The position numbers were made by a program, and so were the translations under genes. Below are positions 35,215-44,003 of a stretch of DNA of 64,000 nucleotides, in pieces (position 1 is the stretch's first letter; each line of letters begins with the position of its first letter). Location: contig JACPVS010000021.1 of assembly GCA_016197365.1 (NCBI GenBank), positions 1 to 64,000 of the forward strand. The letters run 5' to 3'. The notes below the pieces were generated by a model. The model saw nothing but the letters and a program-made list of their open reading frames with translations. It searched no databases and was not told where the DNA came from. Source of the DNA: Mycolicibacterium cosmeticum (GTDB lineage: Bacteria; Actinomycetota; Actinomycetes; Mycobacteriales; Mycobacteriaceae).

Positions 35215-35920
35215 TCACCGGGCGGCGGCGGGCAGCACGTTCTCCCCGACCCGGTTGAGGTAAGGCCACGCCGTCTCCGGTGGCAGCCCGCCACAGAGCG
35301 GCGACAGGTTCAGAAGGCCACCGCCGCGGACTGTTTCGACGCGTGCAAGAGGTGCTGCCGTTGGCGAGTAACCCCAGCCCGTATCTGCCCGCCCTGCGGG
35401 CCGCTGCGAGGCTGGCCCCGCCCCACATGAGGACCGGGCCGCCGGGTGTCCGCGGGGGCGGGGACACCACGATGTGTCTGCCGTGGTGGCTCACGGGGCG
35501 ACCCGTGAGCAGTTGTCGAAGAAGTTCCACCTTGTCGTCGGCGAGGCGGCCGCGCTGGGCGGCGTCAAGACCGAAGTGCTCGAATTCCTCTGGGCGGTAA
35601 CCGAGCCCGAGAACATAAATGGCCCGGCGCCGGCTGATGACGTCGAGGAGCGCCATGTCCTCGGCCAGTCGGACGGGGTCGTGAAATGCCACGATGACGA
35701 CCAGGCTCAACGCCAGCCGCTCGGTGCGGGCCGCGATGGCCGCGCCGAGAATTAGCGGCGCGGGCAGATACCCGTCCTCGGAACCATGGTGTTCGCACAA
35801 CACCGCCGCGACACCGCCATGCCGTTCGGCCCACGCCGACATGTCGATTGCTGCCGCGTACAGGTCCGTGGCCGGAGCGCCGAAAGCCGGCGCCCGCATG
35901 TCGAATCGCAGGGTGAACAT
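35215..35920 (-). pseudogene. Decayed LLM-class oxidoreductase (copy related to the 24699 gene)
   Basis: The ATG at 35920 gives MFTLRFDMRAPAFGAP and about 190 residues closely following the intact 24699 protein (EHHGSEDGYLPAPLIL, GLGYRPEEFEHFG). The frame is then lost near GLLANGS. Another frame continues with ARVETV and GGLLNLSPLCGGLPPETAWPYL, the normal C-terminus, to the stop at 35215. About 100 residues are missing internally. The regulon operator at 35935-35948 remains. Confidence 0.85.
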
Positions 35921-35934
35921 CGATTCACATGTTA

Positions 35935-35948
35935 ACCTAAGTGTTGTT
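35935..35948 (-). promoter_or_regulatory. Regulon operator upstream of the LLM pseudogene
   Basis: ACCTAAGTGTTGTT, 15 bases before the pseudogene start. It is one of two sites in the 128-base divergent region between the LLM and DapB-like remnants. Confidence 0.55.
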
Positions 35949-36019
35949 TCATTGAATGAACTTCGGAGCAGGCCGACGGGTAGCTTCACCCCAGTGCCGC
36001 ACTCGCTTCTCCGGTGCGG

Positions 36020-36033
36020 AGCAAACGTTAGGT
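36020..36033 (+). promoter_or_regulatory. Regulon operator upstream of the DapB-like pseudogene
   Basis: AGCAAACGTTAGGT (reverse complement ACCTAACGTTTGCT), 15 bases before the pseudogene ATG at 36049. Twelve of 14 bases match the mceA site at 24492 with the next bases also AT-rich. GGAGGG follows as a ribosome binding site. Confidence 0.55.
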
Positions 36034-36048
36034 ATCTTCGGAGGGTCG

Positions 36049-36765
36049 ATGTCAGCACATCGATACCGCGTCGTGGTCTGGGCGACGGGTGGGATCGGTT
36101 CGATCGCCATCCGGGCCATCACGGCGCGCCCGAACCTGGATCTCGTGGGCGTCTGGGTGCACTCCCCCGACAAAGCGGGATTGGATGCCGGCGAAGCCGG
36201 CCAACGGCGAACCCATCGGCCTGCGCGTGACCGCCAGCACCACCCGGCTGGTCAATCCGCATGCGTACGAGCCAGCCGAATGGCGGGACCAACTGGTCGC
36301 CGCGGCCGAGGCGGGCCAGTCGACGTTGTACGCCTCCGGTATCGAGCCCGGCTTCGCCGCGGACTACCTGCCGCTGGTACTGACCACCCAGTCCTCCCAG
36401 ATCGAGAAGATCCACGCCTACGAGATCGGCCTGTACGACGACTACGGCGTCGCCGACATCATGAGTGAGGCCATGGGATTCGGACGGCCGCTGGACTACC
36501 AACCGTGGATCGGCTTCCCGGGGGCCATCGCCGGTGAATGGCAAGGGCAGATCCGGATGATCGGCGACGCACTCGGGGTCGAGATCGACGAGGTGCGTGA
36601 GTTGCTCGAGCGCGCGGTGACCGACCGGACCCTTGAGGTCGCCATGGGCACCGTGGACGCCGGCACCTGCGGTGCGTTGCGGATGCAGGCCATCGGGGTC
36701 GTCGACGGGTCAGCTCGATCGACCTACCGCTGACGATCCCCAAACACGCCTTCGCCACCCGGTAA
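36049..36765 (+). pseudogene. Decayed DapB-like reductase (copy related to the 25703 gene)
   Basis: The ATG at 36049 gives MSAHRYRVVVWATGGIGS and VGVWVHSPDKAGLDAG, parallel to the intact protein. The frame then shifts to NGEPIGLRVTAS and jumps over about 45 residues to PAEWRDQLVAAAEAGQS. The middle follows well as far as GTCGALRMQAIGVVDG. About 85 residues are then lost, and another frame ends SSIDLPLTIPKHAFATR at 36765. Two deletions and at least two frame changes make it non-functional. Confidence 0.85.
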
Positions 36766-36834
36766 CCGTGCCGTTCGGATCGGTTCGCGTATAACCACTT
36801 GTCCTGCCACGTTGCGCCGGTAGGTTCTGCTGCC

Positions 36835-37290
36835 ATGACACAAGGCGGCAGCGAACCATTCCCCACCACGACCGAACCCGGCGCGCTCGGCACCCGCTTC
36901 TTCGCACGGCTGATCGACGGCGTCCTGATCGGCATCGTCTTCTTCGTGGCCGGCTTCGTCCTCGACATCCTGGGCAACTACTGGGTGACCGGCCTGTTCT
37001 CCGGCCTGCTGGTATTCGTCTACTTCACGGCTTTCGAAGGGACCCAAGGGTGGACGCCGGGCAAGAAGCTGCTGGGGCTGCATGTGCGCGGGCCCAACGG
37101 TGCGGCCAAACCGGACCTTCAGCAGGCCGCGATCCGCAACTCCTTCACCCTGCTCGCCGTGGTGCCGTTCGTCGGTGGCTTACTCGCGTTCATCGCCTAC
37201 ATCGTGATCGCGGTGACCATCAACGGCAGCCCCACCAAGCAGGGCAAGCATGATGAATTGGCGGGGGGCACACAGGTTCTGAAGGGCTGA
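36835..37290 (+). CDS. RDD-family membrane protein
   Basis: 151 residues. The RDD signature is visible as RFFARLIDGVLIG (residues 21-33), followed by two hydrophobic segments, the TPGKKLLGLHVRG motif and a third segment near the C-terminus. RDD proteins are small multi-pass membrane proteins of mostly unknown function; some are linked to ion or proton transport. It is convergent with gntP, with four bases between. Confidence 0.85.
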   Translation: MTQGGSEPFPTTTEPGALGTRFFARLIDGVLIGIVFFVAGFVLDILGNYWVTGLFSGLLVFVYFTAFEGTQGWTPGKKLLGLHVRGPNGAAKPDLQQAAIRNSFTLLAVVPFVGGLLAFIAYIVIAVTINGSPTKQGKHDELAGGTQVLKG

Positions 37291-37294
37291 CCGC

Positions 37295-38692
37295 CTACAC
37301 GAAGATATCCAGGATCAGCACCACGGCCAGACCGCTGACCGAGAGCACCGTCTCCATGATCGACCAGGTCTTGATGGTCTGACCGACGCTGAGCCGGAAG
37401 TACTGGTTCACCAACCAGAATCCGGCGTCGTTGACGTGGGAGAAGAACAGCGAGCCGGCGCCCACCGCCAGCACCACCAGGGACACCTGGCCGGTGCTCA
37501 TGCCCTCGACGAGGCCGAGGATCAACGACGATGCGGTGATGGTCGCCACCGTGGCGGACCCGGTGGCAAGCCGGATCAGCACCGCGAGCACCCAGGCCAG
37601 CACCAGCACCGAGATGTGCACGCCCTCGGCCCACCGGGCCAACATGGTGCCGATACCGCTGTCCACCAGGACCTGCTTGAAACCGCCACCCGCCGCGACG
37701 ATCAGGATGATCCCGGCCACCGGGGGCAGACTCGACTCGAGGCATTTGGTGATCGCGTCACGGGTCATCCCCCCGCCCTTACCGAGGGTGAACATGCCGA
37801 CCACGACGGCGAGCAACAGCGCGATCAGCGGGGTACCCAGGGCGTCGAGAATCTGCCGCAGCCATTGCTTCTCGTTGTCGATGAAGATGTCGGCAAGTGC
37901 CTTGCCGAGCATCAGCGCGACCGGCAGCAGCACCGAGAACAGCGTGATACCGAAGGACGGATGCTTCTGTCCGGTGCGTGCGGCCTCCGGGTCGGCGTCG
38001 AAGGTGTCGGGCGCGTCCACGACCACCCACTTGCCGGCCAGCTTGCCGAACAACGGTCCCGCCACGACGATCGTCGGGATCGCCACCAGCACACCGAGAC
38101 CCAGTGTGACACCGAGATCGGCGTTGAGCAGGCCGACGGCCGTCAGCGGACCGGGATGGGGCGGCACGAAACCGTGCATGGCGGACAGGCCCGCCAGCGC
38201 CGGGATGCCGATGGTGATCAGGGACTGCTGCGAACGGCGTGACACCAGGTAGATGACAGGCATGAGCAGCACGAGACCGATCTCGAAGAACATCGGCAGG
38301 CCGATGATGGCGCCCACCAGCGCCATGGCCCACGGCAGCATGCGCGGTGAGGCCGCGCCGACGATGGTGTCCACGATCTCGTCGGCACCGCCGGAGTCGG
38401 CGAGCAGTTTGGCGAACATCGCACCGAGCGCGATGAGGATGCCGACGCTGGCCGCCGTCGACCCGAACCCGTCGGTGAAGGATTTCAGGACCTTGGTGAG
38501 GTTCTCCCCCGCGACCAATCCCACCGTCAGCCCGCCGAAGATGAGGGCCAGGAACGGGTGCAGTTTGACCAGCGTGATCAGGACGACGATGACGGCGATG
38601 CCGACGAGGAACGCCAAGATCAACTGCGTCGCGGATGCCACGGGCTCAACGAGCTTGGGCGCGTCGGCCAACAAGGTGACTGCGGCGTTCAT
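37295..38692 (-). CDS. gntP: Gluconate permease (GntP family)
   Basis: 465 residues with about 12 hydrophobic segments and the GntP-type segments FGSTAASVGILIALGAMFAKLL, FVPPHPGPLTAVGLL and LPPVAGIILIVAAGGGFKQVL. These transporters take up gluconate or related sugar acids by proton symport. The ATG at 38692 overlaps the gluconokinase stop by four bases, giving a kinase-permease operon. The substrate is inferred from the kinase partner. Confidence 0.92.
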   Translation of the reverse strand: MNAAVTLLADAPKLVEPVASATQLILAFLVGIAVIVVLITLVKLHPFLALIFGGLTVGLVAGENLTKVLKSFTDGFGSTAASVGILIALGAMFAKLLADSGGADEIVDTIVGAASPRMLPWAMALVGAIIGLPMFFEIGLVLLMPVIYLVSRRSQQSLITIGIPALAGLSAMHGFVPPHPGPLTAVGLLNADLGVTLGLGVLVAIPTIVVAGPLFGKLAGKWVVVDAPDTFDADPEAARTGQKHPSFGITLFSVLLPVALMLGKALADIFIDNEKQWLRQILDALGTPLIALLLAVVVGMFTLGKGGGMTRDAITKCLESSLPPVAGIILIVAAGGGFKQVLVDSGIGTMLARWAEGVHISVLVLAWVLAVLIRLATGSATVATITASSLILGLVEGMSTGQVSLVVLAVGAGSLFFSHVNDAGFWLVNQYFRLSVGQTIKTWSIMETVLSVSGLAVVLILDIFV

Positions 38693-39204
38693 CGGGGCTC
38701 TCCTCCGGTGAGTGAGATGTAGGTGTCGACGATGGAATCGATGCTGCGGCCGACGTCGATGGCGACGCCCGCCTCGTCTGCCTCAAGCGGCTCGAGGGTG
38801 TCGAATTGGGATGCCAGCAGCGAGGCCGGCATGAAATGTCCGGGCCTGCTGGCCTGGCGGGCGCCGATGACCTCAGGGGTGCCGGACAGGTGCAGGAACA
38901 GGGTTCCGGTGCAGTGCTCGCGCAGCTGATCGCGGTAGCGGCGTTTGAGTGCCGAGCAGCTCATGACGCCGCCGTCGCCGCAGTGCTCGCCCAGCCACTG
39001 GCCGATGGCCTCCAGCCAGGGGCGGCGGTCGTCGTCGTCGAGCGGATGGCCCGCCTTCATCTTCTCGATGTTGGCGGGCGGGTGGAAGTCGTCCGCGTCG
39101 GCGAACGGGACGCGCAGACGTTGTGCCAGCGCCGCGCCGACGGTCGACTTCCCGGATCCGGAGACGCCCATCACGACGATGGGTGATGTCAGCCCGCTGA
39201 CCAT
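38689..39204 (-). CDS. gntK: Gluconokinase
   Basis: 171 residues, the usual size. P-loop GVSGSGKS lies at about residues 13-20, followed by FADADDFHPPANIEKMKAG (substrate-binding region), CSALKRRYRDQLR and SRPGHFMPASLLASQ, all typical of GntK. It phosphorylates gluconate to 6-phosphogluconate for the pentose phosphate pathway. I start at the ATG at 39204, since the longer reading extends past the operator-like dyad at 39221-39240. Confidence 0.93.
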   Translation of the reverse strand: MVSGLTSPIVVMGVSGSGKSTVGAALAQRLRVPFADADDFHPPANIEKMKAGHPLDDDDRRPWLEAIGQWLGEHCGDGGVMSCSALKRRYRDQLREHCTGTLFLHLSGTPEVIGARQASRPGHFMPASLLASQFDTLEPLEADEAGVAIDVGRSIDSIVDTYISLTGGEPR

Positions 39205-39220
39205 GTGCACCTGCCCTTTA

Positions 39221-39240
39221 CTGTGTTTGACCTCACACAG
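39221..39240. promoter_or_regulatory. Dyad operator candidate between gntK and the GntR gene
   Basis: CTGTGT (39221-39226), eight bases, ACACAG (39235-39240). It is 17 bases upstream of the gntK start, within the 114-base divergent region. A site for the adjacent GntR/FCD regulator is likely. Confidence 0.5.
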
Positions 39241-39318
39241 AATGACGCAAAAGTCTGACGATTGCAAGAACATCACGAATAGATCTGTTTTAAACGGGTG
39301 CAGCAAAGTTATGACACG

Positions 39319-40032
39319 ATGTATCCCGTGGGACCTTCGTCAAACGTCAGCGCGCTGCACGACAACGTGCTGACCGGTCTGGGTGCCGCCGTGGTGTCCG
39401 GGAAGTACCCACCGGGCGGTGTGATCACACTCGAAGGGGTCAGCGCCGAACACGGCGTGTCCCGCAGCGTCGCGCGCGAGGCGATCCGCGTACTCGAGTC
39501 GATGGGCATGGTCGCGTCACGGCGCCGCGTCGGCATCACCATCCAACCTGCCGTCAATTGGAATGTGTTCGATCCCAGGCTGATTCGTTGGCGGCTGGAA
39601 TCAGGTGACCGGGCCGCGCAACTGGTCTCGCTCTCCGAGTTGCGCCGCGGGTTCGAACCCGCCGCTGCGGCACTGGCCGCGCGGCGGGCGAATCCGCACC
39701 AGTGCCGGATCATGGCCGCCGCGGTCTCGGACATGGTGGTGCACGGCCGATCCGGTGACCTCGTGTCATACCTGCAGGCGGACAAGATCTTTCATCAGAC
39801 GCTGCTGGAAGCCAGTGGCAACGAGATGTTCCGGGCACTCAACGGCGTGGTCGGTGAGGTGCTGACCGGCCGGACCCATCACGGGATGATGCCCGAGGTA
39901 CCCAACCCCGCGGCCATCGACCTGCACGACGAGGTGGCCCGCGCCGTGCGGTTACGCGATGAGGCCGGCGCCGAACGGGCGATGCGGGCGATCATCGACG
40001 AGGCCGCCCATGCCGTGGCCGAGGACGCCTGA
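39319..40032 (+). CDS. GntR-family (FCD subfamily) regulator of the gluconate genes
   Basis: 237 residues. The winged helix-turn-helix is at about 15-75 (VSAEHGVSRSVAREAIRVLESMGMVASRRRVGI) and the C-terminal FCD ligand domain has ELRRGFEPAAAALAA, FHQTLLEASGN and LHDEVARAVRLRD, with histidines likely to bind a metal. It is divergent from gntK-gntP and so probably represses them until gluconate or 6-phosphogluconate binds. The start is uncertain: a GTG at 39298 is in frame and neither has a clear ribosome binding site. Confidence 0.85.
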   Translation: MYPVGPSSNVSALHDNVLTGLGAAVVSGKYPPGGVITLEGVSAEHGVSRSVAREAIRVLESMGMVASRRRVGITIQPAVNWNVFDPRLIRWRLESGDRAAQLVSLSELRRGFEPAAAALAARRANPHQCRIMAAAVSDMVVHGRSGDLVSYLQADKIFHQTLLEASGNEMFRALNGVVGEVLTGRTHHGMMPEVPNPAAIDLHDEVARAVRLRDEAGAERAMRAIIDEAAHAVAEDA

Positions 40033-40047
40033 CAACGGGCGCACCGC

Positions 40048-40698
40048 TCACATTTGGGGCGGCTGATCGTCGGTGCCCTGTTTGAGTTGACCGTGCCGGA
40101 TGAGTGCGGTGGTGGCCTGGTCCCACCGCAGCGTCTGCTCCCGGCTGTAGAGGGGTCCCGGGATGTGACGTTCGATCTGCTTGCGCAACACGCTCGCCGT
40201 CACGCGCACCAGGACCGGGTTCAGCACGGACCACACCGGATCGAGATCGGGCTGGGTCAGGCCACGGGCAAGGAACGCCTCGCCTTGAGTGGCGCTGATC
40301 CGCACCAGGCCGTCGAAGACCGCAGCGCCCGTCGCCCCGCCTTCTGGGAGCACCCGGGCGAGGTAGTCGATCACCTCCGGATGCTCGATGAACAGCCGTG
40401 CCGTGCCGCCCTGGAAGATGCTCGGCTCTTCCCCGGACGTGGGAGGCGATGGCCGGTCGACGAGCATCCGGCCACACACCGCGAGTACGTGTTCGTCGAC
40501 CGCCGCGATCAATTCGGCCTTGCTGCCGAAGTAGTGCTGGATGAGACCGACGCTGACATCGGCCGCGTCGGCGATGGTCCGCAGCGAGGTCCCCGACACG
40601 CCGTGCTCGGCGAAGCAGACCATCGCGACATCGCGTATCCGCTGCTGGTTGGTGGTGTCGGCCGCCGCGGAACGAGGTGTTCCCGCCGCGTCCGCCAT
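40048..40698 (-). CDS. TetR-family transcriptional regulator
   Basis: 216 residues. The HTH is at about 34-62 (TSLRTIADAADVSVGLIQHYFGSKAEL) and a helical ligand domain follows. It is convergent with the GntR gene and divergent from the SCO6745-type gene, with 57 bases between the starts, so it may control that gene. No obvious palindrome was found in that gap. The start at 40698 opens with MADAAGTPRS; further upstream reading is antisense to the neighbour. Confidence 0.85.
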   Translation of the reverse strand: MADAAGTPRSAAADTTNQQRIRDVAMVCFAEHGVSGTSLRTIADAADVSVGLIQHYFGSKAELIAAVDEHVLAVCGRMLVDRPSPPTSGEEPSIFQGGTARLFIEHPEVIDYLARVLPEGGATGAAVFDGLVRISATQGEAFLARGLTQPDLDPVWSVLNPVLVRVTASVLRKQIERHIPGPLYSREQTLRWDQATTALIRHGQLKQGTDDQPPQM

Positions 40699-40755
40699 GG
40701 CCGAAACCTTACCGGGGCACAGAACCCGGGCCGCCGAGAGTGCTTGACTGTCGGG

Positions 40756-41646
40756 GTGAGCAGACCGACTTCTGTTGCCCGACGGTTGTTCGACCGGCTG
40801 GAGCCCGTACACGCCGTCACCTACTTCGCCCCGGAATCGCGTGCCGCGCTCGCCGACCTGGGTTACCGCGGATTCTGGACGGGCTACTTCGCCGCCCGTT
40901 CGGCACCGCTCGGGCAGGTACCGCCGGAGGTGGTCACCGCGCTATTCTACAACTTCTCCCCGCGGCAGGTGCACAAGGCGTTGCCGGCGGCGTGGGAGAT
41001 CGCCACTCCGGCCGCGGTGGTGACGGCCCGGCAGGACGCGGCGGTGGCGGCCTTGCGCCGCTACGGGATCACCGACGACGAGACGGTGCGCTCCGCGGCG
41101 GAGCTGGCAGAAGTCGCCGCGCGCTCGGCCCCGTTGCACGGTCGCGCCCTGTTCGCCGCCAATGCCGCGCTGCCGTGGCCGGATGAGCCGGTGGCCAAGC
41201 TCTGGCACGCCACCACCCTGCTGCGCGAGCAGCGCGGCGACGGGCATGTCGCGGTGCTGGCCGCGCGCGGGATCAGCGGCCGCGCGTGCAACGTGCTGCA
41301 TGCCGTGGCCGGCCGGGTGCCCCGCGAGATGATCGCTCCCAGCCGTGATTACGACGAGCAGGCCTGGCAGGAGCAGCTGGACGAACTCACCACGCGCGGA
41401 CTCGTCGACGCGGGCGGATCGCTGACGGCCGACGGCGCGGCCCTCAAGGCGCAGATCGAGGAGGACACCGACCGGCTGGCGTCGGGTGCCTTCGACGCGC
41501 TCGACGACCGGCAGTTGGCCGCGCTGTTCGCCGCGCTGACCCCACTCACCCGGCTGGTGGTGGCGGGTGGCGACATCCCGGCCGCCACCCCGATGGGACT
41601 CAATCGCGACGAGCTGGACGACGACTCTCTTCAGGGCACTCGCTAA
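40756..41646 (+). CDS. SCO6745-family helix-turn-helix-like protein
   Basis: 296 residues. Features are LEPVHAVTYFAPESRAALADLGYRGFWTGYF at the N-terminus, RSAPLGQVPPEVVTALFYNFSP and LPWPDEPVAKLWHATTLLREQRGDGHVA. This is the conserved actinobacterial SCO6745-type family, thought to contain a MarR-like winged helix in the C-terminal half. The function is unknown. The GTG at 40756 begins the conserved part. The 3' end overlaps the convergent ynfA-like gene by four bases. Confidence 0.75.
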   Translation: MSRPTSVARRLFDRLEPVHAVTYFAPESRAALADLGYRGFWTGYFAARSAPLGQVPPEVVTALFYNFSPRQVHKALPAAWEIATPAAVVTARQDAAVAALRRYGITDDETVRSAAELAEVAARSAPLHGRALFAANAALPWPDEPVAKLWHATTLLREQRGDGHVAVLAARGISGRACNVLHAVAGRVPREMIAPSRDYDEQAWQEQLDELTTRGLVDAGGSLTADGAALKAQIEEDTDRLASGAFDALDDRQLAALFAALTPLTRLVVAGGDIPAATPMGLNRDELDDDSLQGTR

Positions 41647-41972
41647 CGAGGGCCGTACATGATGAGACCGACGCCGGCCAGGCACACCAGCGCCCCGGCC
41701 AGGTCCCAGCGGTCGGGCCGGAACCCGTCGGCCACCATGGCCCACACCAACGAGCCCACGACGAACACGCCGCCGTAGGCGGCCAGCACGCGGCCGAAAT
41801 GTGCGTCGGGCTGGAATGCGGCGACGAATCCGTATGCGCCCAAGGCGATCACGCCGACACCGGCCAGCCACCAGCCGCGGTGTTCACGCACGCCCTGCCA
41901 CACCAGCCAGGCGCCGCCGATCTCGAGCACCGCCGCGAGCACGAACAGGGCCATCGATTTCAGCGCAAGCAT
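41643..41972 (-). CDS. YnfA/UPF0060-family small membrane protein
   Basis: 109 residues with four transmembrane segments. LFVLAAVLEIGGAWLVWQGVREHR, GAYGFVAAFQPDAHFGRVLAAYGG and WAMVADGFRPDRWDLAGA are the conserved UPF0060 pattern. The family is related to small multidrug-resistance transporters, but its substrate is not established. It lies 18 bases downstream of the kinase-like fusion gene in the same direction and could be its last operon member. Confidence 0.9.
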   Translation of the reverse strand: MLALKSMALFVLAAVLEIGGAWLVWQGVREHRGWWLAGVGVIALGAYGFVAAFQPDAHFGRVLAAYGGVFVVGSLVWAMVADGFRPDRWDLAGALVCLAGVGLIMYGPR

Positions 41973-41990
41973 GCCACCAGCTTGCCCTCC

Positions 41991-44003
41991 TCAGAGGTTG
42001 CGGTTCCATTCCACCCAGCCGGTGCCGCGGCGGCCGTCGTCTGCGGTCACGCTCACCCAGGCCCGCGGGAAGTGGCTGACCTTACCGTCCGGGGAGGTCA
42101 GGAGCACCGGTGCGTGCCCCTTTACCTCCACGCTGACCGAGACGTCGCCGGGCGCCAGCGCGATGGACGTCGATACCGGCAAGCCGTTGTCGCCGAAGGC
42201 TTTCTCTGCGGACACCGACTGCAGTTCGACGAACTCGTCACCCTTCTGCAGGTAACCGATCCCGACCGGGGGGATGCCGGGGATCCTGATGTCGACCCCG
42301 TGCAGGTGGGTGCCGTCCTCGAGGTGCAGGGCGCTCCACACCCAGTCCATGCTCCACCAGTCGCGTACCCCCCACGAGTGGTCGCGCTGCCCGGGGACCG
42401 CGGACAGGGTGTACTCATGTCCTGCCACCGTCGCCGTGCCGCTGACCGTGCACGGGATCTCGTAGCGCGGCGTGATCCGGTACTGGTACGGCGTTCCCGC
42501 GGTGGTGAACTCCAGATCCAGCGTCAGGTCCGCGGGCCGGCCGGTACCGCCATGCAGCAGGCCGGCGGGATCGTCGAAAGCCTCACCGCGGCCCCGCACG
42601 GTGACACGGTAGGAGCGCAGCGGGTCGATCGCCGTCAGCGACAGATCGAGAGCATCGGTGCGCAGACGTCCGGGATCGGCGGGCAGCGTCACCTCGAAAT
42701 CGTTGAGCGCCACCGTCGGCATGCCCGGCCCGCAGACCAGCGCGTTCACCCAGGCCGTGCCCTGATTGGGAATCAGTCCCAGGCGCACCCAGCCGCCGAT
42801 GCCCTGGGCATCGTCCGTGAAATCGAAATACCAGCTCTCACTCCACAACGGCTCATCGGTCGGTTGATGCGGGCCCTCGTCCTCGGCGTCGGGTGTGAGT
42901 GGCTCTGGCGCAGCAGCTCCCGGGAGCACCGCGAGTGCGTCGATGTCCAGCACGTGCTCACAGTGCCGGTGCAGCATCGTCATGAACATCGCGTCACCGC
43001 GGTCGGTCCGCTCGACCAGCATCGACGAGACGATCGCCATCATCACGCCGAAGAAACTCTGCCTGCGCACGCCGTCGCGCACCTCGCCGAGCGTCGGCGC
43101 ACCGGTGCCGAGGGCACCGTGATAGGTGGCCAGCAGGTCCTCGTAGTGCTCCCGGCGCACTTCCGGCGCCAGCGCGCAGCCCAGGAAATACGCGACGTCG
43201 GTGCACGCCGGTCCCCAGGTCACGGTCTGCCAGTCCACCACCGTCAGTGGCCGGTCGGCGCCGGGCTGCCCGAACAGCATGTTGTCCAGCCGGTAGTCGC
43301 CGTGCACCAAACCCGCTGTGGCCCCGGCCTCTTGGGCCAGGTAGTCGTCGAAGGCGCCGACCAGGCGCTCGCATACCGCGCGGTGCCGCGGGTCGATCCG
43401 GTCGGCGTAGCGCTCGGCGAACGCCGCGTACAGGCCGGCGATCAGCGCCTGGTTGATGGGCGCGTCGCGGTTCAGCCAGGCCGCGCCGGCCAGTTCGGGG
43501 TTTCCCAGTAGCGGGCCGTGCACCAGGCCCAGTTGGTGCAGTGCCAGCGCCGCCTGTTGGGCTGTGGCCCCGCGGATCTCGTCACCGACGGTCGCGGGTG
43601 CGGCATCGCCGAGGACCAGGTCGAACGCACCGGTCTCGGCATCGTAGGCGTGGTGGAAGCACGGTGCGAACGGCGCGTGCTCCCCCGCGCTCACCCCGGG
43701 TGCGACCTCGGCGTAGAACCGCACTTCGCGTTCGTAGAGGCCCATCGCCAGCCCGGTGGTGCGGCTGCTCGGGTCGGCCGCGGCCACCTTGAGCACCACC
43801 GACGCCGGGCCGCTGTCGCCGTCGGCATAACGCAGCGCCACCCGGTAGCACTCGCTCATCTGGCCGGTGCCGATGCGCTCGACGTCGTGTCCGGTGACCC
43901 GGCCCCTACCCAGCACGCCGGTGAGCCATTCGTCGGTCAGATCGTCGGGTCGTTCGATGAGTTGACTCTGCACGGGTGTGAACCTAGCAGTGGCGGCGAT
44001 CAC
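41991..44003 (-). CDS. Fusion of an aminoglycoside-phosphotransferase-like kinase domain with a C-terminal DUF7064/7065-like domain
   Basis: 670 residues. The N-terminal half is an APH/ChoK-type kinase fold: GTGQMSECYRV near 45-55, a VVLKV lysine near 72, the catalytic HGDYRLDN at 234-241 and VVDWQ with the metal-binding Asp near 257. From about residue 385 the protein changes to a beta-rich domain (WSESWYFDFTDDAQGIGGWV, PCTVSGTATV, RDHSWGVRDWW) resembling the AttH/carotenoid hydratase-type DUF7064/7065 proteins. The GTG start overlaps the amine oxidase stop by four bases. The substrate is unknown. Confidence 0.8.
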   Translation of the reverse strand: MIAATARFTPVQSQLIERPDDLTDEWLTGVLGRGRVTGHDVERIGTGQMSECYRVALRYADGDSGPASVVLKVAAADPSSRTTGLAMGLYEREVRFYAEVAPGVSAGEHAPFAPCFHHAYDAETGAFDLVLGDAAPATVGDEIRGATAQQAALALHQLGLVHGPLLGNPELAGAAWLNRDAPINQALIAGLYAAFAERYADRIDPRHRAVCERLVGAFDDYLAQEAGATAGLVHGDYRLDNMLFGQPGADRPLTVVDWQTVTWGPACTDVAYFLGCALAPEVRREHYEDLLATYHGALGTGAPTLGEVRDGVRRQSFFGVMMAIVSSMLVERTDRGDAMFMTMLHRHCEHVLDIDALAVLPGAAAPEPLTPDAEDEGPHQPTDEPLWSESWYFDFTDDAQGIGGWVRLGLIPNQGTAWVNALVCGPGMPTVALNDFEVTLPADPGRLRTDALDLSLTAIDPLRSYRVTVRGRGEAFDDPAGLLHGGTGRPADLTLDLEFTTAGTPYQYRITPRYEIPCTVSGTATVAGHEYTLSAVPGQRDHSWGVRDWWSMDWVWSALHLEDGTHLHGVDIRIPGIPPVGIGYLQKGDEFVELQSVSAEKAFGDNGLPVSTSIALAPGDVSVSVEVKGHAPVLLTSPDGKVSHFPRAWVSVTADDGRRGTGWVEWNRNL

